The notes beneath the pieces are model-generated. The model was given only the letters and a program-made list of their open reading frames with translations, did not search any database and had not been told where the DNA came from. This document shows positions 1 through 8,650 of a stretch of 64,000 nucleotides of DNA, one piece after another. The position numbers and the translations under genes are program-made. Within the stretch, counting starts at the first letter, position 1, and the number at the start of each line of letters is the position of its first letter. The stretch spans positions 248,001 to 312,000 of the forward strand of contig NZ_ATXF01000004.1 of the NCBI RefSeq assembly GCF_000421545.1. The letters run 5' to 3'. The stretch is from Agromyces italicus DSM 16388 (lineage in GTDB: Bacteria > Actinomycetota > Actinomycetes > Actinomycetales > Microbacteriaceae).

Positions 1-42
1 GACCTCACCCCCGAGGTGCAGGCCGAGCTCGAAGCGGAGTAG
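1..42 (+). CDS. C-terminal end of upstream gene, probably YebC/PmpR-family regulator (partial)
   Basis: Only the last 13 codons are present (ending [13 protein letters not shown], then TAG at 40-42), so the product cannot be identified from sequence alone. The reading frame is open to the window edge. In actinobacteria the gene directly upstream of ruvC is usually the YebC/PmpR transcription-factor family gene, whose proteins end in a short acidic helix like this one. The identification is therefore inference from gene order. The stop lies 10 bp before the ruvC start, which suggests one transcript. Confidence 0.5.
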   Translation, partial: DLTPEVQAELEAE

Positions 43-52
43 GCCGATCGCC

Positions 53-682
53 GTGCGGGTGCTCGGCATCGACCCCGGGCTCACCCGCTGCGGCGTCGGC
101 GTGGTCGACGTCTCGCCGAACCGCACGGCGAAGCTCGTCGACGTCGTCGTGCTGCGTTCGCCGGCCGACGCGCCCATCGAGCGGCGACTCGCCAGGATCG
201 CCGACGGGCTCGAGGCGATCTTCGACGAGCACCGCCCGCAGGCGGTCGCGCTCGAGCGGGTGTTCGCCCGATCCGATGTGTCGACGATCATGGGCACGGC
301 GCAGATCTCGGGCGTCGCAATGCTCATCGCCGCGCGCCGCGAACTGCCCGTCGCGCTGCACACGCCGTCCGAGGTGAAGGCCGCCATCACCGGGTACGGG
401 CGCGCAGACAAGAAGCAGGTCGGGGCGATGGTCGCGCGCATCCTCGGGCTCGAGTCGGTGCCGAAACCCGCCGACGCCGCCGACGCGCTCGCGCTCGCGA
501 TCTGCCACGCGTGGCGCACCGGTGGCGTCGCCGGCACCGCGATCCGTGAGGCGGCGGACGGCGGCGCGCCCGGCGCGACACCGTCGTCGGACGCCTCGGG
601 CCTCACACCCGCGCAGCGGGCATGGCTCGCCGCGGAGCGCTCCGCGGCGGTGTCGGGGGCGGCCCGTAGGCTGAAGGAGTGA
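53..682 (+). CDS. ruvC: Crossover junction endodeoxyribonuclease RuvC
   Basis: RuvC cuts Holliday junctions symmetrically during recombinational repair, working with RuvAB. The 209-residue protein has the RNase-H-like fold signature GIDPG at residues 5-9 and the four expected metal-binding acids: D7, E68 (in ALERVF), D141 and D144 (in PADAADAL). The basic loop GRADKKQV (117-123) matches the DNA-binding part of the family. The start is GTG at 53, which gives the family N-terminus directly. The usual length is about 160-175 residues; here about 45 extra Ala/Ser/Gly-rich residues follow the catalytic core. That tail looks disordered and also carries the presumed ruvA promoter. It overlaps ruvA by 4 bp (GTGA). 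Confidence 0.97.
   Translation: MRVLGIDPGLTRCGVGVVDVSPNRTAKLVDVVVLRSPADAPIERRLARIADGLEAIFDEHRPQAVALERVFARSDVSTIMGTAQISGVAMLIAARRELPVALHTPSEVKAAITGYGRADKKQVGAMVARILGLESVPKPADAADALALAICHAWRTGGVAGTAIREAADGGAPGATPSSDASGLTPAQRAWLAAERSAAVSGAARRLKE
667..672 (+). promoter_or_regulatory. TAGGCT -10-like box, possible leaderless promoter for ruvA
   Basis: TAGGCT lies exactly 6 bases before the ruvA GTG, inside the 3' end of ruvC. The same box with 6-7 base spacing precedes several other genes in this window (rpe, pdtaR, polA). A GAAGGA in the spacer could instead act as a very close ribosome binding site, so this is a candidate only. Confidence 0.4.
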
Positions 683-1299
683 TCTCCTCCCTCCGCGGGC
701 GCGTCCTCGCCGCAGCCGGCAGCTCCGTCGTCATCGACGTCGGCGGCGTCGGCTTCCAGGTCAACACCACCCCCGCGCTCGTCCTCGCGAGCCGTGAGGG
801 CCACGAGCTGGCGGTGCACACCTCGCTCATCGTGCGCGAAGACTCGCTCACGGTCTTCGGCTTCGCGACCCGCGACGAGCTCGAGGTGTTCGAGTTGTTG
901 ATCGGCGTCACCGGGGTCGGGCCGAAGTCGGCACTCGGCGTGCTCTCCTCGCTCTCACCCGAGCAGGTCGCCGAGGCGGTGCACCGCGACGACGACACCG
1001 TGTTCCGCAAGGTCAGCGGCATCGGTCCGAAGACTGCCAAGCTCATCACCGTCTCGCTCGCGGGCAAGCTCGCGCCGCCCGCGGTGCGCAGCACCGTCAC
1101 TCCCATCGCCTCGGGCGGCGTCGCCGACAGCGTGCTCGCGGCGCTCACCGGCCTCGGGTGGTCCGAGCGGGTCGCCGCCGAGGCCCTCGACGAGACGCTC
1201 GCCGGTGCCGGCGAGGTCGAGTCCGCCTCGGTGCCGACGATGCTGCGGCTGACGCTCGCCCGGCTCGGGCCCGCGCAGCAGGGCGGGAGGGTCCGGTGA
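679..1299 (+). CDS. ruvA: Holliday junction branch migration complex subunit RuvA
   Basis: RuvA tetramers bind Holliday junctions and load the RuvB motor. The 206-residue protein shows the N-terminal OB-fold (about 1-64, beginning MISSLRGRV), two helix-hairpin-helix DNA-binding motifs ([10 protein letters not shown] near 76-85 and VSGIGPKTA near 110-118), and a C-terminal domain III that contacts RuvB, reached through an Ala/Pro linker. Its length is normal. The GTG start overlaps the ruvC stop and the stop overlaps the ruvB start, each by 4 bp, so the three proteins are probably made by coupled translation from one mRNA, with a possible extra promoter at 667. Confidence 0.97.
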   Translation: MISSLRGRVLAAAGSSVVIDVGGVGFQVNTTPALVLASREGHELAVHTSLIVREDSLTVFGFATRDELEVFELLIGVTGVGPKSALGVLSSLSPEQVAEAVHRDDDTVFRKVSGIGPKTAKLITVSLAGKLAPPAVRSTVTPIASGGVADSVLAALTGLGWSERVAAEALDETLAGAGEVESASVPTMLRLTLARLGPAQQGGRVR

Positions 1300-2336
1300 A
1301 CTTCGCCGACGACCCGACCGACCCCGAGCTCGCCTCTGAAGCCGAGCTGGCGTTCGAGGGAGCGCTCCGCCCCCGCAGCCTCGCGGAGTTCGTGGGGCAG
1401 ACACGCGTGCGCGGCCAGCTGCAGCTCCTCCTCACCGCTGCGACCATCCAGCAGCGCACGCCCGATCACATCCTGCTCGCCGGGCCCCCCGGTCTCGGCA
1501 AGACGACGCTCGCGATGATCGTCGCCCACGAGGGCGGGCGTCCGCTGCGCATGTCGAGCGGGCCGGCGATCCAGCACGCCGGCGATCTCGCTGCGATCCT
1601 CTCCTCGCTCGTGCCGGGCGAGGTGCTCTTCATCGACGAGATCCACCGCATGGCGCGCTCGGCTGAAGAGATGCTCTACCTCGCCATGGAGGACTTCCGC
1701 ATCGACATCATGGTCGGCAAGGGCGCCGGGGCCACCTCGGTGCCGCTCGACCTCGCCCCCTTCACCCTCGTGGGTGCGACGACGCGCGCAGGCCTCCTGC
1801 CGAACCCGCTCCGCGACCGATTCGGCTTCACCGCGCATCTCGAGTTCTATGCCGAGTCAGAGCTCGAGCAGGTGCTCGCGCGCGCGGCCGTGATGCTCGG
1901 CCTCGACACCGACGGGGCAGCGCTGGCCGAGATCGCGGGTCGATGCCGCGGCACGCCGCGCATCGCCAACCGGCTGCTGCGGCGCGTGCGCGACTACGCG
2001 CTCGTGCACTCGGGCCGCGCCGATCTCGGGGCCGTCCGCGCTGCCCTCGAGCTCTACGACGTCGACCCCCTCGGGCTCGACCGGCTCGACCGCGCCGTGA
2101 TGGAGACGATCCTCACCCGGTTCGGCGGCGGCCCGGTCGGGCTGAACACGCTCGCCGTCTCCGTCGGAGAAGAGGCGGAGACGATCGAGGCGGTCGTCGA
2201 GCCGTTCCTCGTGCGCATCGGGCTCATCACGCGCACCCCGCGCGGGCGCGTCGCGACGCCCGCAGCGTGGCGCCACTTCGGCCTCGCCGAAGGTGCCCCC
2301 GACGCCGCAGCGGCGCTTCCGATCGATGACCTATAA
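1296..2336 (+). CDS. ruvB: Holliday junction branch migration ATPase RuvB
   Basis: RuvB is the hexameric AAA+ motor that drives branch migration at RuvA-bound junctions. The 346-residue product begins at GTG 1296, which overlaps the ruvA stop by 4 bp. An in-frame upstream extension to 1158 runs through ruvA and is not real. It carries Walker [10 protein letters not shown] (63-71), Walker B LFIDEIH (111-117), the sensor-1 segment GATTRAG and a C-terminal winged-helix DNA-binding domain containing TPRGR. Length and motif order are standard. The stop codon overlaps a consensus TATAAT that probably starts the yajC-secDF transcript. Confidence 0.97.
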   Translation: MNFADDPTDPELASEAELAFEGALRPRSLAEFVGQTRVRGQLQLLLTAATIQQRTPDHILLAGPPGLGKTTLAMIVAHEGGRPLRMSSGPAIQHAGDLAAILSSLVPGEVLFIDEIHRMARSAEEMLYLAMEDFRIDIMVGKGAGATSVPLDLAPFTLVGATTRAGLLPNPLRDRFGFTAHLEFYAESELEQVLARAAVMLGLDTDGAALAEIAGRCRGTPRIANRLLRRVRDYALVHSGRADLGAVRAALELYDVDPLGLDRLDRAVMETILTRFGGGPVGLNTLAVSVGEEAETIEAVVEPFLVRIGLITRTPRGRVATPAAWRHFGLAEGAPDAAAALPIDDL

Positions 2337-2337
2337 T
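2332..2337 (+). promoter_or_regulatory. TATAAT -10 box, promoter of yajC-secD-secF
   Basis: A perfect TATAAT overlaps the ruvB stop codon, about 70 bases before the yajC ATG. I see no good -35 element. The predicted 5' end of the transcript would carry a small hairpin (TTGAGG 2341-2346 with CCTCAA 2353-2358). Confidence 0.5.
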
Positions 2338-2407
2338 CCATTGAGGCTCGTCCCTCAACGCCACTGACTTCGTGCGCCTCGCGCACACCGGAAGGTATCT
2401 CCCTCTC

Positions 2408-2800
2408 ATGACGTTCGACCCGTTCACTCTCATCATGCTCGCCGTGCTCGCGGTGCTGATCTTCTTCATGTTCCGCAACTCGCGCAAGCGTCAGGCCGAG
2501 GCCAAAGAACTGCAGTCGAAGGTCCAGGTGGGCGCGAAGGTGATGACCAACTTCGGCGTCTTCGGCACCATCCTCTCGATGGACGAAGAGGAGAACCAGG
2601 TGCTCCTCGAGACCTCGCCCGGCACCGTCCTGACCGTGCACCGCCAGACCGTCGCGCGCGTCGTCGAGCCGGTCGACGCAGTCGAAGAGTCGCCGGCAGC
2701 GGTCGAGGGCGAGCCCGAGTTCGGTGAGCGCGTCACCGACGCCGCCGACGAGGCTCCGACCACCGACGAGACGCCCGACACCAAGAAGTCGGACGACTAA
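2408..2800 (+). CDS. yajC: Preprotein translocase subunit YajC
   Basis: YajC is a single-span inner-membrane protein that associates with SecD-SecF and SecYEG. The 130-residue protein (ATG 2408) has one membrane segment at about residues 7-22 (LIMLAVLAVLIFFMF), followed by the family's conserved cytoplasmic block with the signature VGAKVMTNFGVFG, and an acidic, Ala/Thr-rich tail of about 45 residues. A longer in-frame start exists at 2372, but it would put MRLAHTGRYLPL before the membrane helix and is less likely. The gene is followed 63 bp later by secD, as in most actinobacteria. Confidence 0.93.
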   Translation: MTFDPFTLIMLAVLAVLIFFMFRNSRKRQAEAKELQSKVQVGAKVMTNFGVFGTILSMDEEENQVLLETSPGTVLTVHRQTVARVVEPVDAVEESPAAVEGEPEFGERVTDAADEAPTTDETPDTKKSDD

Positions 2801-2863
2801 GACTCACCCCCGAGGCTCGGCCCGCGCGATGCCGCGCGGGCTCCTGCAGAGAAAGCAGAACAC

Positions 2864-4603
2864 GTGGCTGCACCATCGAAGCGGTCATCCCGGCCGACGC
2901 CCGTCCGCAAGGCATGGCGTTCCCTCACCTGGCTGGGTGTCATCATCGCGCTCCTGTTCGGTATCAACGCGGCCGGGGTGATCTGGGGCGAAGGCTCCTG
3001 GACCCCGAAACTCGCGCTCGACCTCGAGGGCGGGACGCAGATCGTGCTCGCCCCGAAGGTCGAGTCCGGTGCCGACGTCTCGCAGGAGCAGCTCGACCAG
3101 GCGGTGTCGATCATCCGCCAGCGCGTCGACGCCTCCGGCGTGGCCGAAGCCGAGATCAACACCGAGGGTGACAACGTCGTCGTCCGCATCCCGGGCGAGC
3201 TCGACGATCAGACCCGCGCCCGCATCGAGCAGTCCGCGAAGCTCGAACTGCGTGCGGTCCTCCTCGCCGATGCAGCGACGAACCAGACGATCGATCCGAG
3301 CGCGAGCCCGTCGCCGAGCGACGCTCCCGAAGAGGAGCTCGAGTCGACGCCGACCGCGGTGCCGACCGACGGCAGCGACCCGGCATGGGTCACCCCGGCG
3401 CTCCAGGCCGAATTCGACTCGTACGACTGCTCGGCGCTCGACGAGACGACCGAGGTCGCCCCGGCCGACGAGCCGCTCGTGACCTGCGACGTGACCCGCA
3501 CCGCGAAGTACCTGCTCGGGCCGGTCGAGGCGAGCGGCGAGAACATCGTCGACGCGACCAACGGCATGGTGCAGACCCAGACCGGCGCGTCCACCGGGCA
3601 GTGGGCGGTGAACATCGTCTTCGACGACAAGGGCACCGAGGAGTTCGCGAAGGTCTCGACGCGCCTCTTCGGACTGCAGGGGCAGACCCCGCGCGACCAG
3701 TTCGCGTTCGTGCTCGACGGCCAGGTGCTCACGGCGCCCGCCATGAACGGCGCGATCACCGACGGTCGTCCGCAGATCACCGGCGACTTCTCGCAGGAGA
3801 GCTCGAAGGCCCTCGCCGATCAGTTGAAGTTCGGTGCGCTGCCGCTCAGCTTCACGGTGCAGTCGTCCGATTCGATCTCGGCGACCCTCGGTAGCTCGCA
3901 ACTGCAGTCGGGTCTGCTCGCAGGCCTCATCGGCCTCATCCTCGTCGTGATCTACACGTTGTTCCAGTACCGGGCACTCGGCTCGGTCACGATCGCGTCG
4001 CTCGTCATCGCGGCGATCATCACGTATCTCATGATCACGATCCTTTCGTGGCGCGAGGGCTACCGCCTCTCGCTCGCCGGTATCGCCGGCCTCATCGTCG
4101 CGATCGGATTCACGGCGGACTCGTTCATCATCTACTTCGAACGTGTTCGAGACGAGCTGCGCGACGGGCGCCCGCTGGTGGGGGCGGTCGAGGCCGGCTG
4201 GAAGCGCGCCTTCCGGACGGTGCTCGCCTCGAAGGCCACGAACCTGCTCGCGGCGATCGTGCTGTTCATCCTCGCGGTCGGCAGCGTGAAGGGCTTCGCG
4301 TACACCCTCGGTCTCACCACGATCATCGACGTGGTGGTCGTGATCCTGTTCACCCACCCGATGCTGCAGCTGCTCGCACAGACCCGTTTCTTCTCCAGCG
4401 GCAACCCGTGGTCGGGTCTCGACCCGAACGCGCTCGGTGCCGTGTACCGGGGTCGCGCCGAGTTCCGGAAGCCCACCGCCGAGGTGGCGGGCAAGAAGGC
4501 GGGCTCGAGCGCCAGGGAGGCTCAGCGGCGCCAGACGATCGCCGAGCGCAAGGCCGCGGCGATCGGCGCCGGCGATACCTCGAACGAAGGGAAGGAGTCC
4601 TGA
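2864..4603 (+). CDS. secD: Protein translocase subunit SecD
   Basis: SecD, with SecF, uses the proton motive force to pull exported proteins across the membrane. The 579-residue product (GTG 2864) has a first membrane helix at about 22-42, the family motif LDLEGGTQ near 53-60, a large extracytoplasmic domain, and five closely spaced helices from about residue 345 on, including AGLIVAIGFTADSF and the FERVRDE loop. The extracytoplasmic domain carries a Pro/Ser/Glu/Asp-rich insertion (roughly residues 145-205) with two cysteines, beyond the compact E. coli pattern. The C-terminus is Lys/Ala-rich and cytoplasmic. It overlaps secF by 1 bp. Confidence 0.96.
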   Translation: MAAPSKRSSRPTPVRKAWRSLTWLGVIIALLFGINAAGVIWGEGSWTPKLALDLEGGTQIVLAPKVESGADVSQEQLDQAVSIIRQRVDASGVAEAEINTEGDNVVVRIPGELDDQTRARIEQSAKLELRAVLLADAATNQTIDPSASPSPSDAPEEELESTPTAVPTDGSDPAWVTPALQAEFDSYDCSALDETTEVAPADEPLVTCDVTRTAKYLLGPVEASGENIVDATNGMVQTQTGASTGQWAVNIVFDDKGTEEFAKVSTRLFGLQGQTPRDQFAFVLDGQVLTAPAMNGAITDGRPQITGDFSQESSKALADQLKFGALPLSFTVQSSDSISATLGSSQLQSGLLAGLIGLILVVIYTLFQYRALGSVTIASLVIAAIITYLMITILSWREGYRLSLAGIAGLIVAIGFTADSFIIYFERVRDELRDGRPLVGAVEAGWKRAFRTVLASKATNLLAAIVLFILAVGSVKGFAYTLGLTTIIDVVVVILFTHPMLQLLAQTRFFSSGNPWSGLDPNALGAVYRGRAEFRKPTAEVAGKKAGSSAREAQRRQTIAERKAAAIGAGDTSNEGKES

Positions 4604-5619
4604 TGGCGAACCGTCTGACCACCTTCGGCAATGACCTCTACACCGGCAAGCGCTCGTTCAACTTCGTCGGCGGGCGCAAGAAGTGGTACGTGGTCATCGG
4701 CGCCATCCTCCTGCTCTCGGTGGTCGTTCCCCTCTTCACCGGGGTGAACTTCAGCATCGAGTTCCGGGGCGGCTCGCAGTTCCAGATCACGGGCGTGCAG
4801 GATGCCACGCCCGAGCCCGGCATCGAGGCCGTCGCCTCGGTCGTGCCCGAAGCGACCACCAAGGTCACGATCGTCGGTGAAGACGGCGTCCGCGTGCAGA
4901 CCGACCAGCTCACGCAGCCCGAGTCGCTCGAGGTGCGCGGTGCGCTCGCCGAGGCGTACGACGTTCCCGAATCCGAGGTCGCGGCATCGTTCATCGGTCC
5001 GACCTGGGGCGCCGACGTCACCCGTCAAGCCGTCATCGGCCTGATCGCCTTCGTGCTTCTGGCCGCGATCATCATGGCGCTGTACTTCCGCACGTGGAAG
5101 ATGTCGGCCGCGGCGATCATCGCGCTCATGGTCGACCTCGTCGTCACGAGCGGACTCTACGCCGCGGTCGGCTTCGAGATCAGCCCCGCCGCGATGATCG
5201 GCATCCTCACGATCCTCAGCTATTCGCTCTACGACACGGTGGTGGTCTTCGACAAGATCCGTGAGAACACCGCTGAAGACGGCGAGCAGTCGCGCCGCAC
5301 CTTCGCCGAATCGGTGAACCTCGCCGTGAACCAGACTCTCGTGCGATCCATCAACACGAGCGTGGTGGCAGCCCTTCCGGTCGCGGCGATCCTCTTCATC
5401 GGTGCCGGTGTGCTCGGTGCCGACACGCTCCGAGACATCTCGCTGGCACTGCTCATCGGCATCCTCGTCGGCACCTGGTCGACGGTGTTCCTCGCGGCTC
5501 CGCTGTACTCGCAGCTGCGCGAGCGGGAGCCGTCGATCCGCCGGCACGACCAGAAGGTGCTGAAAGAGCGCGAGCTCGCCGGCGCATCGGCGTCAGCAGA
5601 GGCGCTGCCGACCGCATGA
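4603..5619 (+). CDS. secF: Protein translocase subunit SecF
   Basis: Partner of SecD in the proton-driven late step of protein export. The 338-residue protein starts at ATG 4603, sharing one base with the secD stop and preceded by the ribosome binding site GAAGGAG. It shows a first membrane helix at about 28-47, the SecD/F motif IEFRGGS shortly after, an extracytoplasmic domain of about 75 residues, and a C-terminal block of five helices that includes the conserved GILTILSYSLYDTVVVFD region. Length and order are typical. It ends the yajC-secD-secF operon; a short hairpin lies 11 bases downstream. Confidence 0.96.
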   Translation: MANRLTTFGNDLYTGKRSFNFVGGRKKWYVVIGAILLLSVVVPLFTGVNFSIEFRGGSQFQITGVQDATPEPGIEAVASVVPEATTKVTIVGEDGVRVQTDQLTQPESLEVRGALAEAYDVPESEVAASFIGPTWGADVTRQAVIGLIAFVLLAAIIMALYFRTWKMSAAAIIALMVDLVVTSGLYAAVGFEISPAAMIGILTILSYSLYDTVVVFDKIRENTAEDGEQSRRTFAESVNLAVNQTLVRSINTSVVAALPVAAILFIGAGVLGADTLRDISLALLIGILVGTWSTVFLAAPLYSQLREREPSIRRHDQKVLKERELAGASASAEALPTA

Positions 5620-5630
5620 CGTTCGCCCCC

Positions 5631-5652
5631 GGCGTGCATCGCCGTGCACGCC
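5631..5652 (+). terminator. Hairpin downstream of secF, probable terminator
   Basis: GGCGTGCA (5631-5638) pairs perfectly with TGCACGCC (5645-5652) around a 6-base loop, between the secF stop and the relA promoter. There is no T-tract, as is common for terminators in high-GC actinobacteria. Confidence 0.5.
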
Positions 5653-5669
5653 TCACCCTCCGGAGCGGT

Positions 5670-5675
5670 GATAAT
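5670..5675 (+). promoter_or_regulatory. GATAAT -10-like box before relA
   Basis: GATAAT (within TGATAATT) is the only AT-rich hexamer between the secF hairpin and relA. It sits about 20 bases before the GTG, leaving a very short leader with the ribosome binding site GGAGG at 5684-5688. No clear -35 is visible. Confidence 0.35.
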
Positions 5676-5694
5676 TGAGTTCTGGAGGTGAGGC

Positions 5695-7947
5695 GTGACG
5701 GAGACCGGGGTCAATTCGACGGCTTCGCTGCGCCGCCTGGTGCCGCGCATCTTCTCGAAGGCGCAGCCTTCGGGTGCGGTCGACACGCTCCTGCGCACGG
5801 TCCGGATGCACCATCCGAAGGCCGACCTCGCGTTGGTCGAGCGTGCGTACACTGTCGCCGAACGGGCGCACGAGGGTCAGCAGCGCAAGAGCGGCGAGCC
5901 GTACATCACCCATCCGATCGCGGTGGCTCAGATCCTCGCCGATCTCGGGATCGGATCGAAGACCGTCGCGGCGGCGCTGCTGCACGACACGGTCGAAGAC
6001 ACGGCGTACACGCTCGATGAGGTGCGCGCCGACTTCGGCGACGAGATCGCGATGCTCGTCGACGGCGTCACGAAGCTCGACAAGGTCAAGTACGGCGACT
6101 CCACCCAGGCCGAAACCGTTCGCAAGATGATCGTCGCGATGTCGAAAGACATCCGGGTGCTGATCATCAAGCTCGCCGACCGCCTCCACAACGCGAGAAC
6201 GTGGGGCTTCGTGCCGGCAGCCTCCGCGAGCCGCAAGGCGACCGAGACGCTCGAGATCTACGCCCCGCTCGCGCACCGACTGGGTATCCAGGCGATCAAG
6301 TGGGAGCTCGAAGACCTCTCCTTCGCGGTGCTCTACCCGAAGCTCTACGCGGAGATCGAGAGCCTCGTGAAGCAACGCACGCCGCAGCGCGAGGAGTTCG
6401 TGCAGAACGTCATCGACCTCGTGAACGACGACCTCAAGGCCGCGAAGATCCGCGGCAAGGTCGTGGGCCGGCCGAAGCAGTACTACTCGATCTATCAGAA
6501 GATGATCGTCAGAGGGCGCGACTTCGACGAGATCTACGACCTCGTCGGCATCCGGGTGCTCGTGAACTCGGTCCGCGACTGCTACGCCGTGCTCGGTGCG
6601 ATCCACGCCAGGTGGACGCCGTTGCCCGGCCGCTTCAAGGACTACATCGCCACGCCGAAGTTCAACCTCTATCAGTCGCTGCACACGACGGTGCTCGGGC
6701 CGAAGGGCCGCGCGGTCGAGCTTCAGATCCGCACCCACGACATGCATCAGCGGGCCGAGTACGGTGTCGCCGCGCACTGGAAGTACAAGGAGCAGACGAC
6801 CGGCAAGTCGTCGGGCGGCCCTGCGATGCAGAGCGAGACCGACATGGCCTGGCTCGCCCACATCTCCGACTGGCAGGCCGAGACGGCCGACCCGGGGGAG
6901 TTCCTCGACTCGCTCCGCTTCGAGATCGGCGCGAAGGAGGTCTACGTCTTCACCCCGAAGGGGCGGGTCATCGGCCTGCCCGCTGGGGCGACCCCCGTCG
7001 ACTTCGCGTACGCCGTGCACACCGAGGTCGGGCACCGCACGATGGGCGCGAAGGTGAACGGCCGGCTCGTGCCGCTCGAGAGCGAGCTGTCCAGCGGTGA
7101 CGTGGTCGAGGTGTTCACCTCGAAGAACCCCGACTCCGGTCCGAGCAAAGACTGGCTCAACTTCGTCAAGAGCCCCCGCGCGCGCAACAAGATCCGTCAA
7201 TGGTTCACGAAGGAACGCCGCGACGAGGCGATCGAGCAGGGCCGCGATTCGATCGCGCGCGCGATGCGCAAACAGAACCTGCCCCTTCAGAAGCTCATGA
7301 GCCAGGAGTCGTTCGCAGAGGTCGCTGCCCTCCTGCGCTACGACGACGTGTCGTCGCTGTACGCCGCGGTGGGCGAGGGGCACGTCTCGACGCAGTCGGT
7401 GCTCGAGAAGGTCGTCGCGCTGGTTCGGGACGTCGATGACGTCGACGAGCCCGATATGCCGCTCCCGACCCGAACGCGTCCCCTGCCGCGGACCGCGGAG
7501 TCGGGTGTGCTCGTTCGTGGTGCGCCCGACATCCTCGTGAAGCTGGCGCGCTGCTGCACCCCGGTGCCCGGTGATGAGATCGTCGGGTTCGTCACCCGCG
7601 GTGCCGGGGTCTCGGTGCACCAGGCGAACTGCCACAACGTGCAGTCGCTCCTGCGTGAGCCCGAGCGGATGATCGATGTCGAGTGGGCGCCGAGCTCCAA
7701 GAGCGTGTTCCTCGTCCAGATTCAGATCGAGGCGCTCGACCGGGCCGGCTTGCTCTCCGACGTGACGCGGGTGCTCTCCGAACATCACGTCAACATCCTC
7801 TCGGCGAATGTCTCGACCTCGACCGACCGCCTGGCCCTCAGCCGCTTCGTCTTCGAGATGGGCGATACGACCCATCTCGACCGCGTGCTGAATGCGGTGC
7901 GGCGAATCGATGCCGTCTACGACGTCTACCGGGTCAGCGACGGTTGA
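5695..7947 (+). CDS. relA: Bifunctional (p)ppGpp synthetase/hydrolase (RelA/SpoT family)
   Basis: This enzyme makes and degrades the alarmone (p)ppGpp in the stringent response. The 750-residue product (GTG 5695, ribosome binding site GGAGG 7 bases upstream) has an N-terminal HD hydrolase domain with H73 and HDTVED at 97-102, intact and so presumably active. Next comes the synthetase domain (around YYSIYQKMIVRGRDFDE and KDYIATPKFNLYQS), a TGS domain starting near VYVFTPKGRVIGLP, a segment with a Cys-Cys pair (LARCCTPVPGD) and a C-terminal ACT domain. Length and order fit the long bifunctional Rel of actinobacteria. Its last 22 bases overlap the end of the convergent minus-strand gene. Confidence 0.97.
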   Translation: MTETGVNSTASLRRLVPRIFSKAQPSGAVDTLLRTVRMHHPKADLALVERAYTVAERAHEGQQRKSGEPYITHPIAVAQILADLGIGSKTVAAALLHDTVEDTAYTLDEVRADFGDEIAMLVDGVTKLDKVKYGDSTQAETVRKMIVAMSKDIRVLIIKLADRLHNARTWGFVPAASASRKATETLEIYAPLAHRLGIQAIKWELEDLSFAVLYPKLYAEIESLVKQRTPQREEFVQNVIDLVNDDLKAAKIRGKVVGRPKQYYSIYQKMIVRGRDFDEIYDLVGIRVLVNSVRDCYAVLGAIHARWTPLPGRFKDYIATPKFNLYQSLHTTVLGPKGRAVELQIRTHDMHQRAEYGVAAHWKYKEQTTGKSSGGPAMQSETDMAWLAHISDWQAETADPGEFLDSLRFEIGAKEVYVFTPKGRVIGLPAGATPVDFAYAVHTEVGHRTMGAKVNGRLVPLESELSSGDVVEVFTSKNPDSGPSKDWLNFVKSPRARNKIRQWFTKERRDEAIEQGRDSIARAMRKQNLPLQKLMSQESFAEVAALLRYDDVSSLYAAVGEGHVSTQSVLEKVVALVRDVDDVDEPDMPLPTRTRPLPRTAESGVLVRGAPDILVKLARCCTPVPGDEIVGFVTRGAGVSVHQANCHNVQSLLREPERMIDVEWAPSSKSVFLVQIQIEALDRAGLLSDVTRVLSEHHVNILSANVSTSTDRLALSRFVFEMGDTTHLDRVLNAVRRIDAVYDVYRVSDG

Positions 7948-8555
7948 ACCGGCGCAGAAGACTGCGGCCGGGCCGCGGCTGAGCCTGCCGTCGGCGTGCC
8001 GTCGGTCTTCGCGGCCGTCGTCCGCGCGAACCTGGTGCGGGCCAGCTCGAGGTGCGGCAGGCGATGCGCCGTCGCGAATCGCATGCGCACCGCCTCGCCC
8101 AGGCCGGGGTGCACCTCGAGGAGTCGTGCAACGACGAGTTCGGCGAACGAGTCGTCGAGTGCGGCGTCGCGGAGGAGATCGAAGACGGTGCGCGACAGCG
8201 TCGTGCACCGGGCGGGACCGAGTTCGAGAACGTCGGCGGCGTCGATGACGACCTCGCGCACGTTCGTGCGCGGACCCGCGACGACGGCGACGCGCTCGTT
8301 GAGCGGTACGCAGAACTGGGCGATGCGCGGAGCGACGTCAAGGGCGCCGTGCACCCACGCCGCCGAAAGTCGCTCGATGATGAGCCGACGCGGCACACGC
8401 AGCGCGACCGCCGCGGCCCTGACACTCGGCAGGTCGGGCTCGTCGACCGGTGCCCAGCCCTCGTCGACGATGTAGAGCTCACCGTCGATGCGGGCGGCGC
8501 AGAGCTCGGCGAGTGGGAGGTCGTCGGTGCCGAGCACCGGTGGGAGTCGTGCCAT
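7926..8555 (-). CDS. AbiEi-family antitoxin-like protein, orphan
   Basis: A protein of about 209 residues (start ATG 8555; an alternative ATG at 8573 adds six residues). The layout resembles actinobacterial proteins annotated as type IV toxin-antitoxin AbiEi-family antitoxins. There is an N-terminal part with conserved Arg/Gly positions (RIDGELYIVDEGWAP), the segment RLIIERLSAAWVHGAL, a middle block ending VVIDAADVLELG, and the helix ARCTTLSRTVFDLLRD. No AbiEii nucleotidyltransferase toxin lies next to it, so an antitoxin role is not supported by context. The C-terminal 30 residues are Ala/Ser/Pro-rich. The last 22 bases overlap relA tail to tail. The family call is from motif memory and is moderate. 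Confidence 0.65.
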   Translation of the reverse strand: MARLPPVLGTDDLPLAELCAARIDGELYIVDEGWAPVDEPDLPSVRAAAVALRVPRRLIIERLSAAWVHGALDVAPRIAQFCVPLNERVAVVAGPRTNVREVVIDAADVLELGPARCTTLSRTVFDLLRDAALDDSFAELVVARLLEVHPGLGEAVRMRFATAHRLPHLELARTRFARTTAAKTDGTPTAGSAAARPQSSAPVQPSLTR

Positions 8556-8587
8556 CACCCCATGCTGAGGCATCCCGATGACCGCAC

Positions 8588-8629
8588 GAGCGGGAGGCGG
8601 GATTCTGTGGAGAATCCCGCCTCCCGCTC
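8588..8629 (-). terminator. 18-bp perfect hairpin, terminator of the DUF349 gene
   Basis: Arms 8588-8605 and 8612-8629 are perfect inverted repeats (18 bp) around the 6-base loop TGTGGA. The hairpin lies 21 bases past the DUF349 stop on the minus strand and before the AbiEi-like gene. No T-tract follows. Confidence 0.75.
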
Positions 8630-8650
8630 AGCTGCGGAGGAGACGACGGA

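Noticed and set aside
1158-1295. Upstream extension of ruvB by 46 codons
   Set aside because: It reads through ruvA in another frame. The GTG at 1296 gives the normal RuvB N-terminus with a 4-bp overlap typical of this operon.
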